A stretch of 64,000 bases of DNA, taken from Streptomyces sp. RB17 (lineage in GTDB: Bacteria > Actinomycetota > Actinomycetes > Streptomycetales > Streptomycetaceae). Under the pieces are notes generated by a model. It searched no databases. It had not been told where the DNA came from and saw nothing but the letters and a program-made list of their open reading frames with translations. Position numbers and translations under genes: made by a program. Each line of letters opens with the position of its first letter. Position 1 is the first letter of the stretch. The stretch spans positions 124,001-188,000 of the forward strand of contig NZ_WEGL01000002.1 of assembly GCF_009604455.1 (NCBI RefSeq), given 5' to 3'. Shown here piece after piece: positions 44,686 to 52,984 of this stretch.

Positions 44686-45657
44686 TCAGCCGCCGTGGTG
44701 CAGCCGCCAGCCCCGCCAGGCCGACTCCACCATCTCGCGCACCCCGCGCCCGGCCCGCCACCCCAGCTGTTCGGCGGCCCGCTCGGCCGAGGCGACCGCG
44801 CGCGGCGCGTCCCCCGGCCGGCGCGCCTCCACCACCGGCTCCCGGCGGTCGCCCGTGACCTCCCCGATGACCGTGATCAGCTCGCGCACGGAGACGCCCT
44901 CGCCCCGCCCGATGTTCAGTGTCAGATCGCCGGACAGGCCCCCGTCGGCGAGCAGGCGCGCCGCGGCGAGGTGGGCCTCGGCGAGGTCGGCGACATGGAT
45001 GTAGTCCCGGATGCAGGTGCCGTCCGGCGTCGGATAGTCGTCACCGAAGATCCGCGGGGCCTCGTCGCGGGTGAGCCGGTCGAAGACCATCGGCACGATG
45101 TTGAACACACCGGTGTCCGCGAGCTCCGGCGTCGCCGCGCCCGCCACGTTGAAGTAGCGCAGGCAGACGGTGGAGATTCCGTGCGCCTTCCCGGCCGCCC
45201 GCACCAGCCACTCACCGGCCAGCTTGGTCTCGCCGTAGGGATTCACCGGCGCGCACGGGGTGTCCTCGGTGATCAGGTCCACGTCCGGGTTGCCGTACAC
45301 CGCCGCCGACGAGGAGAACACCAGACGGTCGATCCCCGCCTCGGCGACCGCGTCCAGCAGCGTGGCGAGGCCGCCCACGTTCTCCCGGTAGTAGCGGGTG
45401 GGCCGCGCCACCGACTCGGCGACCTGCTTGCGCGCCGCGAGGTGGACGACGCCCGTGACGTCGTACTCGGCGAAGACCCGCTTCAGCAGTTCACCGTCCA
45501 GCGTCGAGCCCGGGAGGAGCGGCACGTCCGCGGGGAGCCGTTCGGGGACCGCCGCCGACAGGTCGTCCAGCGCGACGACGTTCTCCCCGGCGCCGGCCAT
45601 GGCCCGTGCCACATGCGCCCCGATGTATCCGGCTCCGCCGGTGATCAGCCATGTCAT
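44686..45657 (-). CDS. galE: UDP-glucose 4-epimerase
   Basis: A 323-residue short-chain dehydrogenase/reductase of the extended epimerase family. It has the Gly motif WLITGGAGYIGAHVARAM, SSSAAVYGN, the catalytic YxxxK as NPYGETK, and RYFNVAGA, all typical of GalE interconverting UDP-glucose and UDP-galactose with bound NAD. The DYIHVADLAEAHLAAARLL helix is conserved. ATG 45657 is the only good start. It is divergent from the CDP-alcohol transferase operon, which uses an activated-sugar or polyol chemistry, so GalE may supply UDP-sugar for the glycosyltransferase at 50270. Confidence 0.92.
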   Translation of the reverse strand: MTWLITGGAGYIGAHVARAMAGAGENVVALDDLSAAVPERLPADVPLLPGSTLDGELLKRVFAEYDVTGVVHLAARKQVAESVARPTRYYRENVGGLATLLDAVAEAGIDRLVFSSSAAVYGNPDVDLITEDTPCAPVNPYGETKLAGEWLVRAAGKAHGISTVCLRYFNVAGAATPELADTGVFNIVPMVFDRLTRDEAPRIFGDDYPTPDGTCIRDYIHVADLAEAHLAAARLLADGGLSGDLTLNIGRGEGVSVRELITVIGEVTGDRREPVVEARRPGDAPRAVASAERAAEQLGWRAGRGVREMVESAWRGWRLHHGG

Positions 45658-45921
45658 GGTCGTCCACCCTATGCGGCCCGTTCGCATGTCCCGGTTGCCC
45701 GGTTCTGCGCCGACGGGTTTGTGGGCGGGGCCCGGATCCCCGATGATGATCGCGGCAAAGGCCGGGGCAGCCCCCGTGGGCCGGGCCGTGAACGGCCGGT
45801 GAACAAGGGCTCCCGCCCATCCGATAGCCTCTGCCGACATGCCGCCCGGGTGCCGCTGTCAGGGCGCCCCACCACGCAAGAGACCGGTGCCGCCGCGCCG
45901 GCACCCAGGGAGTGAGTTCGG

Positions 45922-47718
45922 TTGTCGACCGCCATCGTCACCGGTCAGCCGGTCCCCGGATCGTCGCTCGAGAACGATCTGCGGTCGCTCGGCTTCGACG
46001 TCCGGATGGCCGTGGATGCCGCCGAGGCCGAGACCCTGCTCGCCGCCGCACCCGCCGGCGACCGGGTGGCGCTGGTCGACGCCCGCTTCGTCGGCCACCG
46101 GCACGCCCTGCGCCTGGGCCTGACCGACCCGCGTTTCACGCTCTCCGCGGTCCCCGGCGCCGTCACCGCCCAGCCGGCCGCCCGGCAGGCGCTGACCCGG
46201 GCCGTGGCCCGCGAGACCTCCGTCGGCGGCGGCACCGCGCTCGCCGTGGACAGCCTCGCCGACCGCGTCGTCACCGCCCTCGACGCCGACGGCTGCGAGG
46301 TGCACCGGCCGGAGCTGGGCAGCCTGGTCGCCGCGGTCCCCGCCGACCCGCAGGCCCGCAACGAGGCACGGCAGGCCGTCGCCGCCGTCGACGACGAGGC
46401 CGTGCGCCTGAAGTCGGCCGTGAAGTCCCGCGACGGCTTCTTCACCACCTTCTGCATCAGCCCTTACTCGCGCTACCTCGCCCGCTGGTGCGCCCGCCGC
46501 GGCCTGACCCCGAACCAGGTCACCACGGCCTCGCTGCTCACCGCCCTGATAGCGGCGGGCTGCGCTGCGACGGGCACGCGCGTGGGCTTCGTCGCGGCCG
46601 GCGTGCTGCTGATCGCCTCCTTCGTGCTGGACTGCACCGACGGACAGCTCGCCCGTTACGCCCTGAAGTACTCCACGCTCGGCGCCTGGCTGGACGCGAC
46701 CTTCGACCGGGCCAAGGAGTACGCCTACTACGCGGGCCTCGCCCTGGGAGCGGCCCGGGGCGGCGACGACGTGTGGGCCCTCGCCCTCGGCGCGATGGTC
46801 CTGCAGACCTTCCGGCACGTGGTCGACTTCTCCTTCAACGAGGCCAACCACGACGCCACCGCCAACACCAGCCCCACCGCCGCCCTCTCCGACAAGCTGG
46901 ACAGCGTCGGCTGGACCGTGTGGGTGCGCCGGATGATCGTGCTGCCGATCGGCGAGCGCTGGGCGATGATCGCGGTCCTCACCGCGGTCACCACACCCCG
47001 GATCACCTTCTACGTGCTGCTCGTCGGCTGCGCCTTCGCGGCGACGTACACCACGGCGGGCCGTGTCCTGCGGTCCCTGACCCGCAAGGCGCGGCGCACG
47101 GACCGGGCCGTGCAGGCACTCGCGGACCTCGCCGACAGCGGACCGCTCGCGCAGGGGCTGACCCGCATCGCCCGCCGGGTGTCCCTGCGGGCCCCGGCGT
47201 ACACCGCCCTGGCCGGCGGCGCCGTCGTCGTACTCGCCGCCTCGCTCGCTCCGTACGGCAGCTGGTGGCCCGTCCTCGGCGCCCTCTTCTACGTCCTGCA
47301 GTCCCCGCTGGCCGTCGCCCGCCCCCTCAAGGGCGCCCTCGACTGGCTGGTCCCGCCCTTCTTCCGGGCCGCCGAGTACGGCACCGTGCTCGCCCTCGCG
47401 GCCAAAGCGGGGGTGAACGGCGCCCTTCCCGCAGCTTTCGGGCTGGTGTCCGCCGTCGCCTACCATCACTACGACACGGTGTACCGCATCCGCGGCAACG
47501 CCGGAGCGCCCCCGGCCTGGCTGGTGCGCGTCATCGGGGGGCACGAGGGGCGGACGCTGCTCGTCGCCGTTCTGGCCGCGGTGCTCACCGCAGCGCAGTT
47601 CACGGTCGCGCTCACGGTCCTCGCCGTGGCCGTCGCCCTCGTGGTGCTCGCCGAGAGCATCCGCTTCTGGGTGTCCGCAGGGGCGCCCGCCGTACACGAC
47701 GAAGGAGAACCCGCATGA
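45922..47718 (+). CDS. CDP-alcohol phosphatidyltransferase family protein, multidomain
   Basis: A 598-residue membrane protein and first gene of the seven-gene operon. An N-terminal soluble domain (about 1-170) is of unknown fold. The CDP-alcohol transferase domain follows, with the complete metal signature D-x2-D-G-x2-A-R-x8-G-x3-D-x3-D seen as DCTDGQLARY followed by GAWLDATFDR. The C-terminal half has at least six hydrophobic helices (e.g. AAGVLLIASFVLD, ALGALFYVLQSPLAV). It would transfer a phospho-alcohol from a CDP carrier to an acceptor in the membrane. The start is a TTG at 45922 with AGGGAG upstream. Similar long proteins are known only as hypotheticals to me. Confidence 0.85.
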   Translation: MSTAIVTGQPVPGSSLENDLRSLGFDVRMAVDAAEAETLLAAAPAGDRVALVDARFVGHRHALRLGLTDPRFTLSAVPGAVTAQPAARQALTRAVARETSVGGGTALAVDSLADRVVTALDADGCEVHRPELGSLVAAVPADPQARNEARQAVAAVDDEAVRLKSAVKSRDGFFTTFCISPYSRYLARWCARRGLTPNQVTTASLLTALIAAGCAATGTRVGFVAAGVLLIASFVLDCTDGQLARYALKYSTLGAWLDATFDRAKEYAYYAGLALGAARGGDDVWALALGAMVLQTFRHVVDFSFNEANHDATANTSPTAALSDKLDSVGWTVWVRRMIVLPIGERWAMIAVLTAVTTPRITFYVLLVGCAFAATYTTAGRVLRSLTRKARRTDRAVQALADLADSGPLAQGLTRIARRVSLRAPAYTALAGGAVVVLAASLAPYGSWWPVLGALFYVLQSPLAVARPLKGALDWLVPPFFRAAEYGTVLALAAKAGVNGALPAAFGLVSAVAYHHYDTVYRIRGNAGAPPAWLVRVIGGHEGRTLLVAVLAAVLTAAQFTVALTVLAVAVALVVLAESIRFWVSAGAPAVHDEGEPA

Positions 47719-48467
47719 TCGGCCTCGTGCTGGCGGCCGGCGCCGGACGGCGTCTGCGCCCCTACACCGACACCCTGCCCAAGGCGCTGGTGCCGGTGGG
47801 GCCCGCGGGCATAGAGGGCGAACCGACGGTCCTGGACCTGACTCTCGCCAACTTCGCCGAGGTCGGCCTGACCGAGGTCGCGATCATCGTCGGCTACCGC
47901 AAGGAAGCCGTGTACGAGCGCAAGGCGGCCCTGGAGCAGAAGTACGGCCTCAAGCTCACCCTCATCGACAACGACAAGGCCGAGGAGTGGAACAACGCCT
48001 ACTCCCTGTGGTGCGGCCGTGACGCCCTCAAGGACGGTGTGATCCTCGCCAACGGCGACACCGTGCACCCGGTCTCCGTCGAGAAGACACTGCTCGCGGC
48101 CCGCGGCGAGGGCAAGAAGATCATCCTCGCGCTGGACACCGTGAAGTCCCTCGCGGACGAGGAGATGAAGGTCGTCGTCGGCCCCGGGCAGGGCATGACG
48201 AAGATCACCAAGCTGATGGACCCCGCCGAGGCCACGGGCGAGTACATCGGCGTCACCCTGATCGAGGGCGACGCCGCCCCCGAGCTGGCCGACGCGCTGA
48301 AGACGGTCTGGGAGACGGACCCGCAGCAGTTCTACGAGCACGGGTACCAGGAGCTGGTCAACCGCGGCTTCCGGATCGACGTGGCGCCGATCGGCGAGGT
48401 CAAGTGGGTCGAGATCGACAACCACGACGACCTCGCCAAGGGACGGGAGATCGCGTGCCACTACTGA
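47715..48467 (+). CDS. Sugar/polyol-phosphate nucleotidyltransferase
   Basis: A 250-residue NTP-transferase (GT-A-like Rossmann) with the nucleotide motif GLVLAAGAGRRLRPYTDTLP followed by KALVPV, a NNAYSLW segment, and the catalytic metal site ILANGDTVH. The nearest functional relatives are CTP:phosphocholine and inositol-1-phosphate cytidylyltransferases, as well as glucose-1-P thymidylyltransferases; which NTP is used is not readable. Its ATG overlaps the previous stop (ATGA) and its own stop overlaps the next start by 13 bp. It probably activates the alcohol phosphate used by the CDP-alcohol transferases on both sides. Confidence 0.88.
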   Translation: MIGLVLAAGAGRRLRPYTDTLPKALVPVGPAGIEGEPTVLDLTLANFAEVGLTEVAIIVGYRKEAVYERKAALEQKYGLKLTLIDNDKAEEWNNAYSLWCGRDALKDGVILANGDTVHPVSVEKTLLAARGEGKKIILALDTVKSLADEEMKVVVGPGQGMTKITKLMDPAEATGEYIGVTLIEGDAAPELADALKTVWETDPQQFYEHGYQELVNRGFRIDVAPIGEVKWVEIDNHDDLAKGREIACHY

Positions 48468-49516
48468 CCCGGCTGATTCCCTCGCCGGTCGTCGTGGACA
48501 TCCGCCCGGGTGCCCTGGACGACCTGGCCGGTGTCCTCGCCGACGAGCGCATCGCGCAGTCCGGCCGGCTCGCCGTCGCGGTCAGCGGCGGCTCCGGCGC
48601 GAAGCTGCGTGAGCGCATCGCCCCCTCGCTGCCCGGCGCCAGCTGGTACGAGGTCGGCGGCGGCACCCTCGACGACGCGATCCGGCTGGCCGGCGAGATG
48701 AAGTCCGGCCACTACGACGCGGTGGTCGGGCTCGGCGGCGGCAAGATCATCGACTGCGCCAAGTTCGCTGCGGCCCGCATCGGCCTGCCTCTGGTCGCCG
48801 TACCGACGAACCTCGCGCACGACGGCCTGTGCTCGCCGGTCGCGACCCTCGACAACGACGCGGGACGCGGCTCCTACGGCGTGCCGAACCCGATCGGGGT
48901 CGTCATCGACCTGGACGTGATCCGCGAGGCCCCGGCCCGTTTCGTCCGGGCCGGCATCGGCGACGCGATCTCCAACATCAACGCGGTCGCCGACTGGGAG
49001 CTGTCGAACCGGGTCAACGGCGAGAAGATCGACGGTCTCGCCGCGGCCATGGCCCGCCAGGCCGGCGAGGCGGTGCTGCGCCACCCCGGCGGCATCGGCG
49101 ACAACGACTTCCTCCAGGTGCTGGCCGAGGCGCTGGTCCTCAGCGGCATCTCGATGTCGATCTCCGGCGACTCCCGGCCCTCCTCGGGCTCCTGCCACGA
49201 GATCAACCACGCCCTCGACCTGCTGTTCCCCAAGCGGGCCGCGGCCCACGGCGAACAGTGCGGGCTCGGCGCGGCCTTCGCGATGTATCTGCGCGGGGCC
49301 CACGACGAGGCGGTCCACACGGCCGAGGTGCTGCGTCGGCACGGGCTTCCCGTGCTGCCGGAGGAGATCGGCTTCACCGTGGACGAGTTCGTGCGCGTGG
49401 TGGAGTTCGCCCCGGAGACCCGCCCCGGCCGCTACACGATCCTCGAACACCTCGACCTCAAGCCGAACCAGATCAAGGACATCTACGCCGACTATGTCAA
49501 GGCCATCGGTAGCTGA
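48455..49516 (+). CDS. sn-Glycerol-1-phosphate dehydrogenase homologue (AraM/EgsA-like)
   Basis: A 353-residue iron/zinc-dependent alcohol dehydrogenase-fold protein. It shows the NAD(P)-binding GLGGGKIIDCAKFAAA, the substrate-pocket VPTNLAHDGLCSPVA, and the metal ligands expected of this family: Asp in GIGDAISN, His in SCHEINHALD, and His in AHGEQCG. These align with archaeal G1P dehydrogenase and B. subtilis AraM rather than with the ordinary glycerol dehydrogenases. The reaction would be DHAP + NAD(P)H to glycerol-1-phosphate. It could make the alcohol phosphate that its neighbours activate and transfer. GTG 48455 overlaps the upstream gene. Confidence 0.85.
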   Translation: MPLLTRLIPSPVVVDIRPGALDDLAGVLADERIAQSGRLAVAVSGGSGAKLRERIAPSLPGASWYEVGGGTLDDAIRLAGEMKSGHYDAVVGLGGGKIIDCAKFAAARIGLPLVAVPTNLAHDGLCSPVATLDNDAGRGSYGVPNPIGVVIDLDVIREAPARFVRAGIGDAISNINAVADWELSNRVNGEKIDGLAAAMARQAGEAVLRHPGGIGDNDFLQVLAEALVLSGISMSISGDSRPSSGSCHEINHALDLLFPKRAAAHGEQCGLGAAFAMYLRGAHDEAVHTAEVLRRHGLPVLPEEIGFTVDEFVRVVEFAPETRPGRYTILEHLDLKPNQIKDIYADYVKAIGS

Positions 49517-50273
49517 ACTCCGTCCGGTCGTCCACCCCGCGGGGGTGAAGGACCGGCGCAGCGGTGAGCACTGGATGGGACGCCTCTACATGCGTGAGGT
49601 GTCCCTGCGGATCGACCGCTATCTGGTCAACACCAGGGTCACGCCCAACCAGCTCACGTACCTGATGACCGTCTTCGGCGTGCTCGCGGCCCCGGCACTG
49701 CTGGTGCCGGGGATCTGGGGCGCCGTGCTCGGCGTGGTGTGCGTCCAGATGTATCTGCTGCTGGACTGCGTCGACGGCGAGATCGCGCGCTGGAAGAAGC
49801 AGTACTCGCTCAACGGCGTCTACCTGGACCGGGTCGGCGCCTACCTCACCGACGCCGCGGTGCTCGTGGGCTTCGGGCTGCGCGCCGCCGACCTGTGGGG
49901 CGGCGGCCGTATCGACTGGCTGTGGGCCTTCCTCGGCACCCTGGCCGCGCTCGGCGCCATCCTCATCAAGGCCGAGACCGACCTGGTCGGTGTCGCGCGG
50001 CACCAGGCCGGCAAGCCGCCGGTCAAGGAGGCCGCCGCCGAGATGCGTTCCTCCGGCATGGCGCTGGCCCGCCGGGCCGCCGCCGCGCTCAAGTTCCACC
50101 GGCTGATCCTCGGCATCGAGGCGTCCCTGCTGATCCTGGTCCTGGCGATCGTCGACCAGGTGCGCGGAGACCTGTTCTTCTCCCGGCTGGGGGTCGCGGT
50201 GCTGGCCGGGATCGCGCTGGTGCAGACCCTGCTGCACCTGGTGTCCATCCTCGCCTCCAGCAGGCTGAAGTGA
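49494..50273 (+). CDS. CDP-alcohol phosphatidyltransferase family protein with altered active site
   Basis: A 259-residue membrane protein, second CDP-alcohol transferase of the operon. The motif reads DCVDGEIARW followed by GVYLDRVGAYLTD, so the first three Asp are intact but the position of the fourth (the proposed catalytic base, three residues after the third Asp) is Ala. An Asp four residues later could substitute, or the protein may be a non-catalytic partner. Five or six hydrophobic helices surround it. ATG 49494 overlaps the previous gene by 23 bp; a later start near 49575 is possible. Confidence 0.85.
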   Translation: MSRPSVAELRPVVHPAGVKDRRSGEHWMGRLYMREVSLRIDRYLVNTRVTPNQLTYLMTVFGVLAAPALLVPGIWGAVLGVVCVQMYLLLDCVDGEIARWKKQYSLNGVYLDRVGAYLTDAAVLVGFGLRAADLWGGGRIDWLWAFLGTLAALGAILIKAETDLVGVARHQAGKPPVKEAAAEMRSSGMALARRAAAALKFHRLILGIEASLLILVLAIVDQVRGDLFFSRLGVAVLAGIALVQTLLHLVSILASSRLK

Positions 50274-51154
50274 GCACGGGCATGCGGGTCGGCGCCGTCG
50301 TCATCACCATGGGCAACCGGCCCGAGGAGCTGCGGGCCCTGCTCGACTCGGTCGCCAAGCAGGACGGCGACCGGGTCGAGGTGGTCGTCGTCGGCAACGG
50401 CTCGCCGGTCCCGGACGTGCCCGAGGGCGTACGGACGATCGAGCTGCCCGAGAACCTGGGCATCCCCGGTGGCCGCAATGTCGGCATAGAGGCCTTCGGG
50501 CCCGGCGGCCGCGAGGTCGACATATTGCTCTTTCTCGACGACGACGGGCTGCTGGCGCGGCATGACACCGCCGAGCTGTGCCGTGAGGCCTTCGCCGCGG
50601 ACCCCGAGCTCGGCATCATCAGCTTCCGCATCGCCGACCCGGAGACCGGCGAGACCCAGCGCCGCCATGTGCCCCGGCTGCGCGCCTCCGACCCGATGCG
50701 CTCCTCACGGGTGACCACCTTCCTCGGCGGCGCCAACGCCGTCCGTACCCGCGTGTTCGCCGAGGTCGGCGGGCTGCCGGACGAGTTCTTCTACGCCCAT
50801 GAGGAGACCGACCTGGCCTGGCGGGCCCTGGACGCCGGCTGGATGATCGACTACCGGTCGGACATGGTGCTGTACCACCCGACCACCGCGCCCTCGCGGC
50901 ACGCGGTCTACCACCGCATGGTCGCCCGCAACCGCGTGTGGCTGGCCCGCCGCAACCTGCCCGCCCTGCTGGTCCCCGTCTACCTCGGGGTCTGGCTGCT
51001 GCTCACGCTGGTCCGCCGCCCCTCCCGCCCGGCCCTGCGGGCCTGGTTCGGCGGGTTCAAGGAGGGCTGGACCACGTCGTGCGGCCCGCGCCGCCCGATG
51101 CGCTGGCGCACGGTGTGGCGGCTGACCCGGCTGGGCCGGCCCCCGGTGATCTGA
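50270..51154 (+). CDS. GT2-family glycosyltransferase
   Basis: A 294-residue inverting glycosyltransferase-A protein. The nucleotide-binding strand is VGAVVITMGNRPEELRALLD, the DXD-like metal motif is FLDDDGLL (residues ~85-92), and the acceptor/base motif is EETDLAWRALDAG with Glu-Asp. A hydrophobic patch near the C-terminus (ALLVPVYLGVWLLLTLV) anchors it to the membrane. It resembles rhamnosyl/galactosyl transferases that build cell-wall glycans. GTG 50270 overlaps the previous stop as GTGA. The donor may be UDP-galactose from GalE, an inference only. Confidence 0.9.
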   Translation: MSTGMRVGAVVITMGNRPEELRALLDSVAKQDGDRVEVVVVGNGSPVPDVPEGVRTIELPENLGIPGGRNVGIEAFGPGGREVDILLFLDDDGLLARHDTAELCREAFAADPELGIISFRIADPETGETQRRHVPRLRASDPMRSSRVTTFLGGANAVRTRVFAEVGGLPDEFFYAHEETDLAWRALDAGWMIDYRSDMVLYHPTTAPSRHAVYHRMVARNRVWLARRNLPALLVPVYLGVWLLLTLVRRPSRPALRAWFGGFKEGWTTSCGPRRPMRWRTVWRLTRLGRPPVI

Positions 51155-51200
51155 GAAGCTTCTCTTACCTGAAGAGAGCAAGCTTCTTACCAAGAGAGTC
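51155..51200. repeat. AT-rich direct repeats upstream of the exporter genes
   Basis: AAGCTTCTCTTACCTGAAGAGAG (51156-51178, one continuous block) is followed by a shortened copy AAGCTTCTTACCAAGAGAG at 51180-51198. The first copy can fold as TCTCTT/AAGAGA. The AT-rich composition is striking in this genome. It lies between the GT stop and the permease start. Confidence 0.8.
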
Positions 51201-51213
51201 CGGATTTCCACTC

Positions 51214-52143
51214 GTGAGTCACACAACCCATGACGGCGGTGTCGCGGTGAACGCGATACCGTCGCCCGACGAGGGACTGACGGCGGCGCAGCTCGCCGCC
51301 AAGTACGGGCTCGCCGTGAGCGGCGCCCGGCCCTCGCTCCCCGAGTACGTCCGCCAGCTGTGGGGGCGGCGCCACTTCATCCTCGCCTTCTCCCAGGCGA
51401 AGCTGACGGCGCAGTACAGCCAGGCCAAGCTGGGCCAGCTGTGGCAGGTGGCGACGCCGCTGCTGAACGCGGGCGTGTACTACTTCATCTTCGGCGTGAT
51501 CCTGCACGCGAGCCGCGGCCTGCCCCAGGACGTGTACATCCCGTTCCTGGTCACGGGCGTGTTCGTGTTCACCTTCACCCAGAGCTCGGTCATGTCGGGC
51601 GTCCGGGCGATCTCGGGCAACCTGGGACTGGTGCGTGCCCTGCACTTCCCGCGCGCCTCGCTGCCCATCTCCTTCTCGCTGCAGCAGCTCCAGCAGCTGC
51701 TGTTCTCGATGATCGTGATGTTCGTCGTGGCGATAGGGTTCGGCAGCTACCCGAGCCCCGCCTGGCTGCTGATCGTGCCGGTCCTGGTGCTGCAGTTCCT
51801 GTTCAACACCGGGCTCGCGCTGATCGTGGCCCGCATGGGCGCCAAGACGCCCGACCTCGCCCAGCTGATGCCGTTCGTCCTGCGCACCTGGATGTACACG
51901 TCCGGCGTGATGTTCTCCATCAACAAGATGATGGAGGGCCGCTCCGAGATCGCGGTCCGGCTGCTCCAGGTCAACCCGGCCGCCGTCTACATGGACCTGA
52001 TGCGCTACGCGCTGATCGACGGCTACGGCGCCTCCAATCTGCCGCCGCACGTGTGGGCGATCGCGCTGTTCTGGGCCGTGGTCGTCTTCGCCGGCGGATT
52101 CGTGTACTTCTGGAAGGCGGAGGAGAGGTACGGCCGTGGCTGA
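51214..52143 (+). CDS. ABC-2 type permease (TagG-like polysaccharide/teichoic acid exporter)
   Basis: A 309-residue permease with six hydrophobic segments after an N-terminal cytoplasmic part (1-75). The LTAQYSQAKLGQLWQVATPL helix and the ASLPISFSLQQLQQLLFS segment are typical of the ABC-2 family that exports undecaprenyl-linked wall polymers (TagG, Wzm, RfbA). It pairs with the ATPase that follows, overlapping by 8 bp. GTG 51214 is chosen; the upstream frame is open but includes a separate intergenic repeat. Confidence 0.93.
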   Translation: MSHTTHDGGVAVNAIPSPDEGLTAAQLAAKYGLAVSGARPSLPEYVRQLWGRRHFILAFSQAKLTAQYSQAKLGQLWQVATPLLNAGVYYFIFGVILHASRGLPQDVYIPFLVTGVFVFTFTQSSVMSGVRAISGNLGLVRALHFPRASLPISFSLQQLQQLLFSMIVMFVVAIGFGSYPSPAWLLIVPVLVLQFLFNTGLALIVARMGAKTPDLAQLMPFVLRTWMYTSGVMFSINKMMEGRSEIAVRLLQVNPAAVYMDLMRYALIDGYGASNLPPHVWAIALFWAVVVFAGGFVYFWKAEERYGRG

Positions 52144-52984
52144 GCAGAACTCGGAGCAGACCGCAGAGCACAACGTGGGGCAGACCGCAGAGCACAACGC
52201 GGGGCAGTACACCGGGGACCCTCGCCCCACCGTCATCGCGGACGACCTGCACATCGTCTACCGCGTCAACGGCGCCAAGACCGGCAAGGGCAGCGCGACG
52301 GCCGCCCTGAGCCGCATCCTCAGGCGGGGCTCCGACGACGCGGCGCGGGGCGTGCGCAAGGTGCACGCCGTGCGCGGGGTGTCCTTCGTGGCCTACCGCG
52401 GCGAGGCCATCGGCCTGATCGGCTCCAACGGCTCCGGCAAGTCCACGCTGCTGCGTGCCATCGCCGGCCTGCTGCCCGCGGAGAAGGGCAGGGTCTACAC
52501 CGACGGCCAGCCCTCGCTGCTCGGTGTGAACGCGGCGCTGATGAACGACCTGACCGGTGAGCGCAACGTCACTCTGGGCGGCCTCGCGATGGGCATGTCC
52601 CGGGAGCAGGTCAAGGAGCGCTACCAGGACATCGTCGACTTCTCCGGCATCAACGAGAAGGGCGACTTCATCACCCTGCCGATGCGCACCTACTCCTCCG
52701 GCATGGCGGCCCGGCTGCGGTTCTCCATCGCCGCCGCCAAGGACCACGACGTCCTCATGATCGACGAGGCGCTCGCCACCGGTGACCGCAAGTTCCAGAA
52801 GCGTTCGGAGGAACGCATCCGGGAGCTGCGCAAGGAGGCCGGCACGGTGTTTCTGGTCAGCCACAACAACAAGTCCATCCGGGACACCTGCAACCGCGTC
52901 CTGTGGCTGGAGCGGGGCGAGCTGCGCATGGACGGACCGACCGAAGAGGTCTTGAAGGAATACGAGAAGTTCACGGGCAAGTAG
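52136..52984 (+). CDS. ABC transporter ATP-binding protein (TagH/Wzt-like exporter ATPase)
   Basis: A 282-residue ATPase. Walker A is LIGSNGSGKSTL (about residue 94-105), Q-loop and signature YSSGMAARL are intact, Walker B is DVLMIDEALATGD with a switch His in VSHNN. This signature YSSGMxxRL is characteristic of TagH and Wzt ATPases. The N-terminal 25 residues are a polar Gln/Glu/His/Asn repeat (QTAEHNVGQ then QTAEHNAGQ). It lacks the C-terminal carbohydrate-binding domain of Wzt, as TagH-type members without substrate reader do. GTG 52136 overlaps the permease gene. Confidence 0.93.
   Translation: MAEQNSEQTAEHNVGQTAEHNAGQYTGDPRPTVIADDLHIVYRVNGAKTGKGSATAALSRILRRGSDDAARGVRKVHAVRGVSFVAYRGEAIGLIGSNGSGKSTLLRAIAGLLPAEKGRVYTDGQPSLLGVNAALMNDLTGERNVTLGGLAMGMSREQVKERYQDIVDFSGINEKGDFITLPMRTYSSGMAARLRFSIAAAKDHDVLMIDEALATGDRKFQKRSEERIRELRKEAGTVFLVSHNNKSIRDTCNRVLWLERGELRMDGPTEEVLKEYEKFTGK
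52154..52203 (+). repeat. 24-bp tandem duplication in the ATPase N-terminus
   Basis: GCAGACCGCAGAGCACAACG occurs twice 24 bp apart (first copy starting at 52156, second at 52180), encoding QTAEHN(V/A)G twice. Frame is preserved. Confidence 0.85.
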
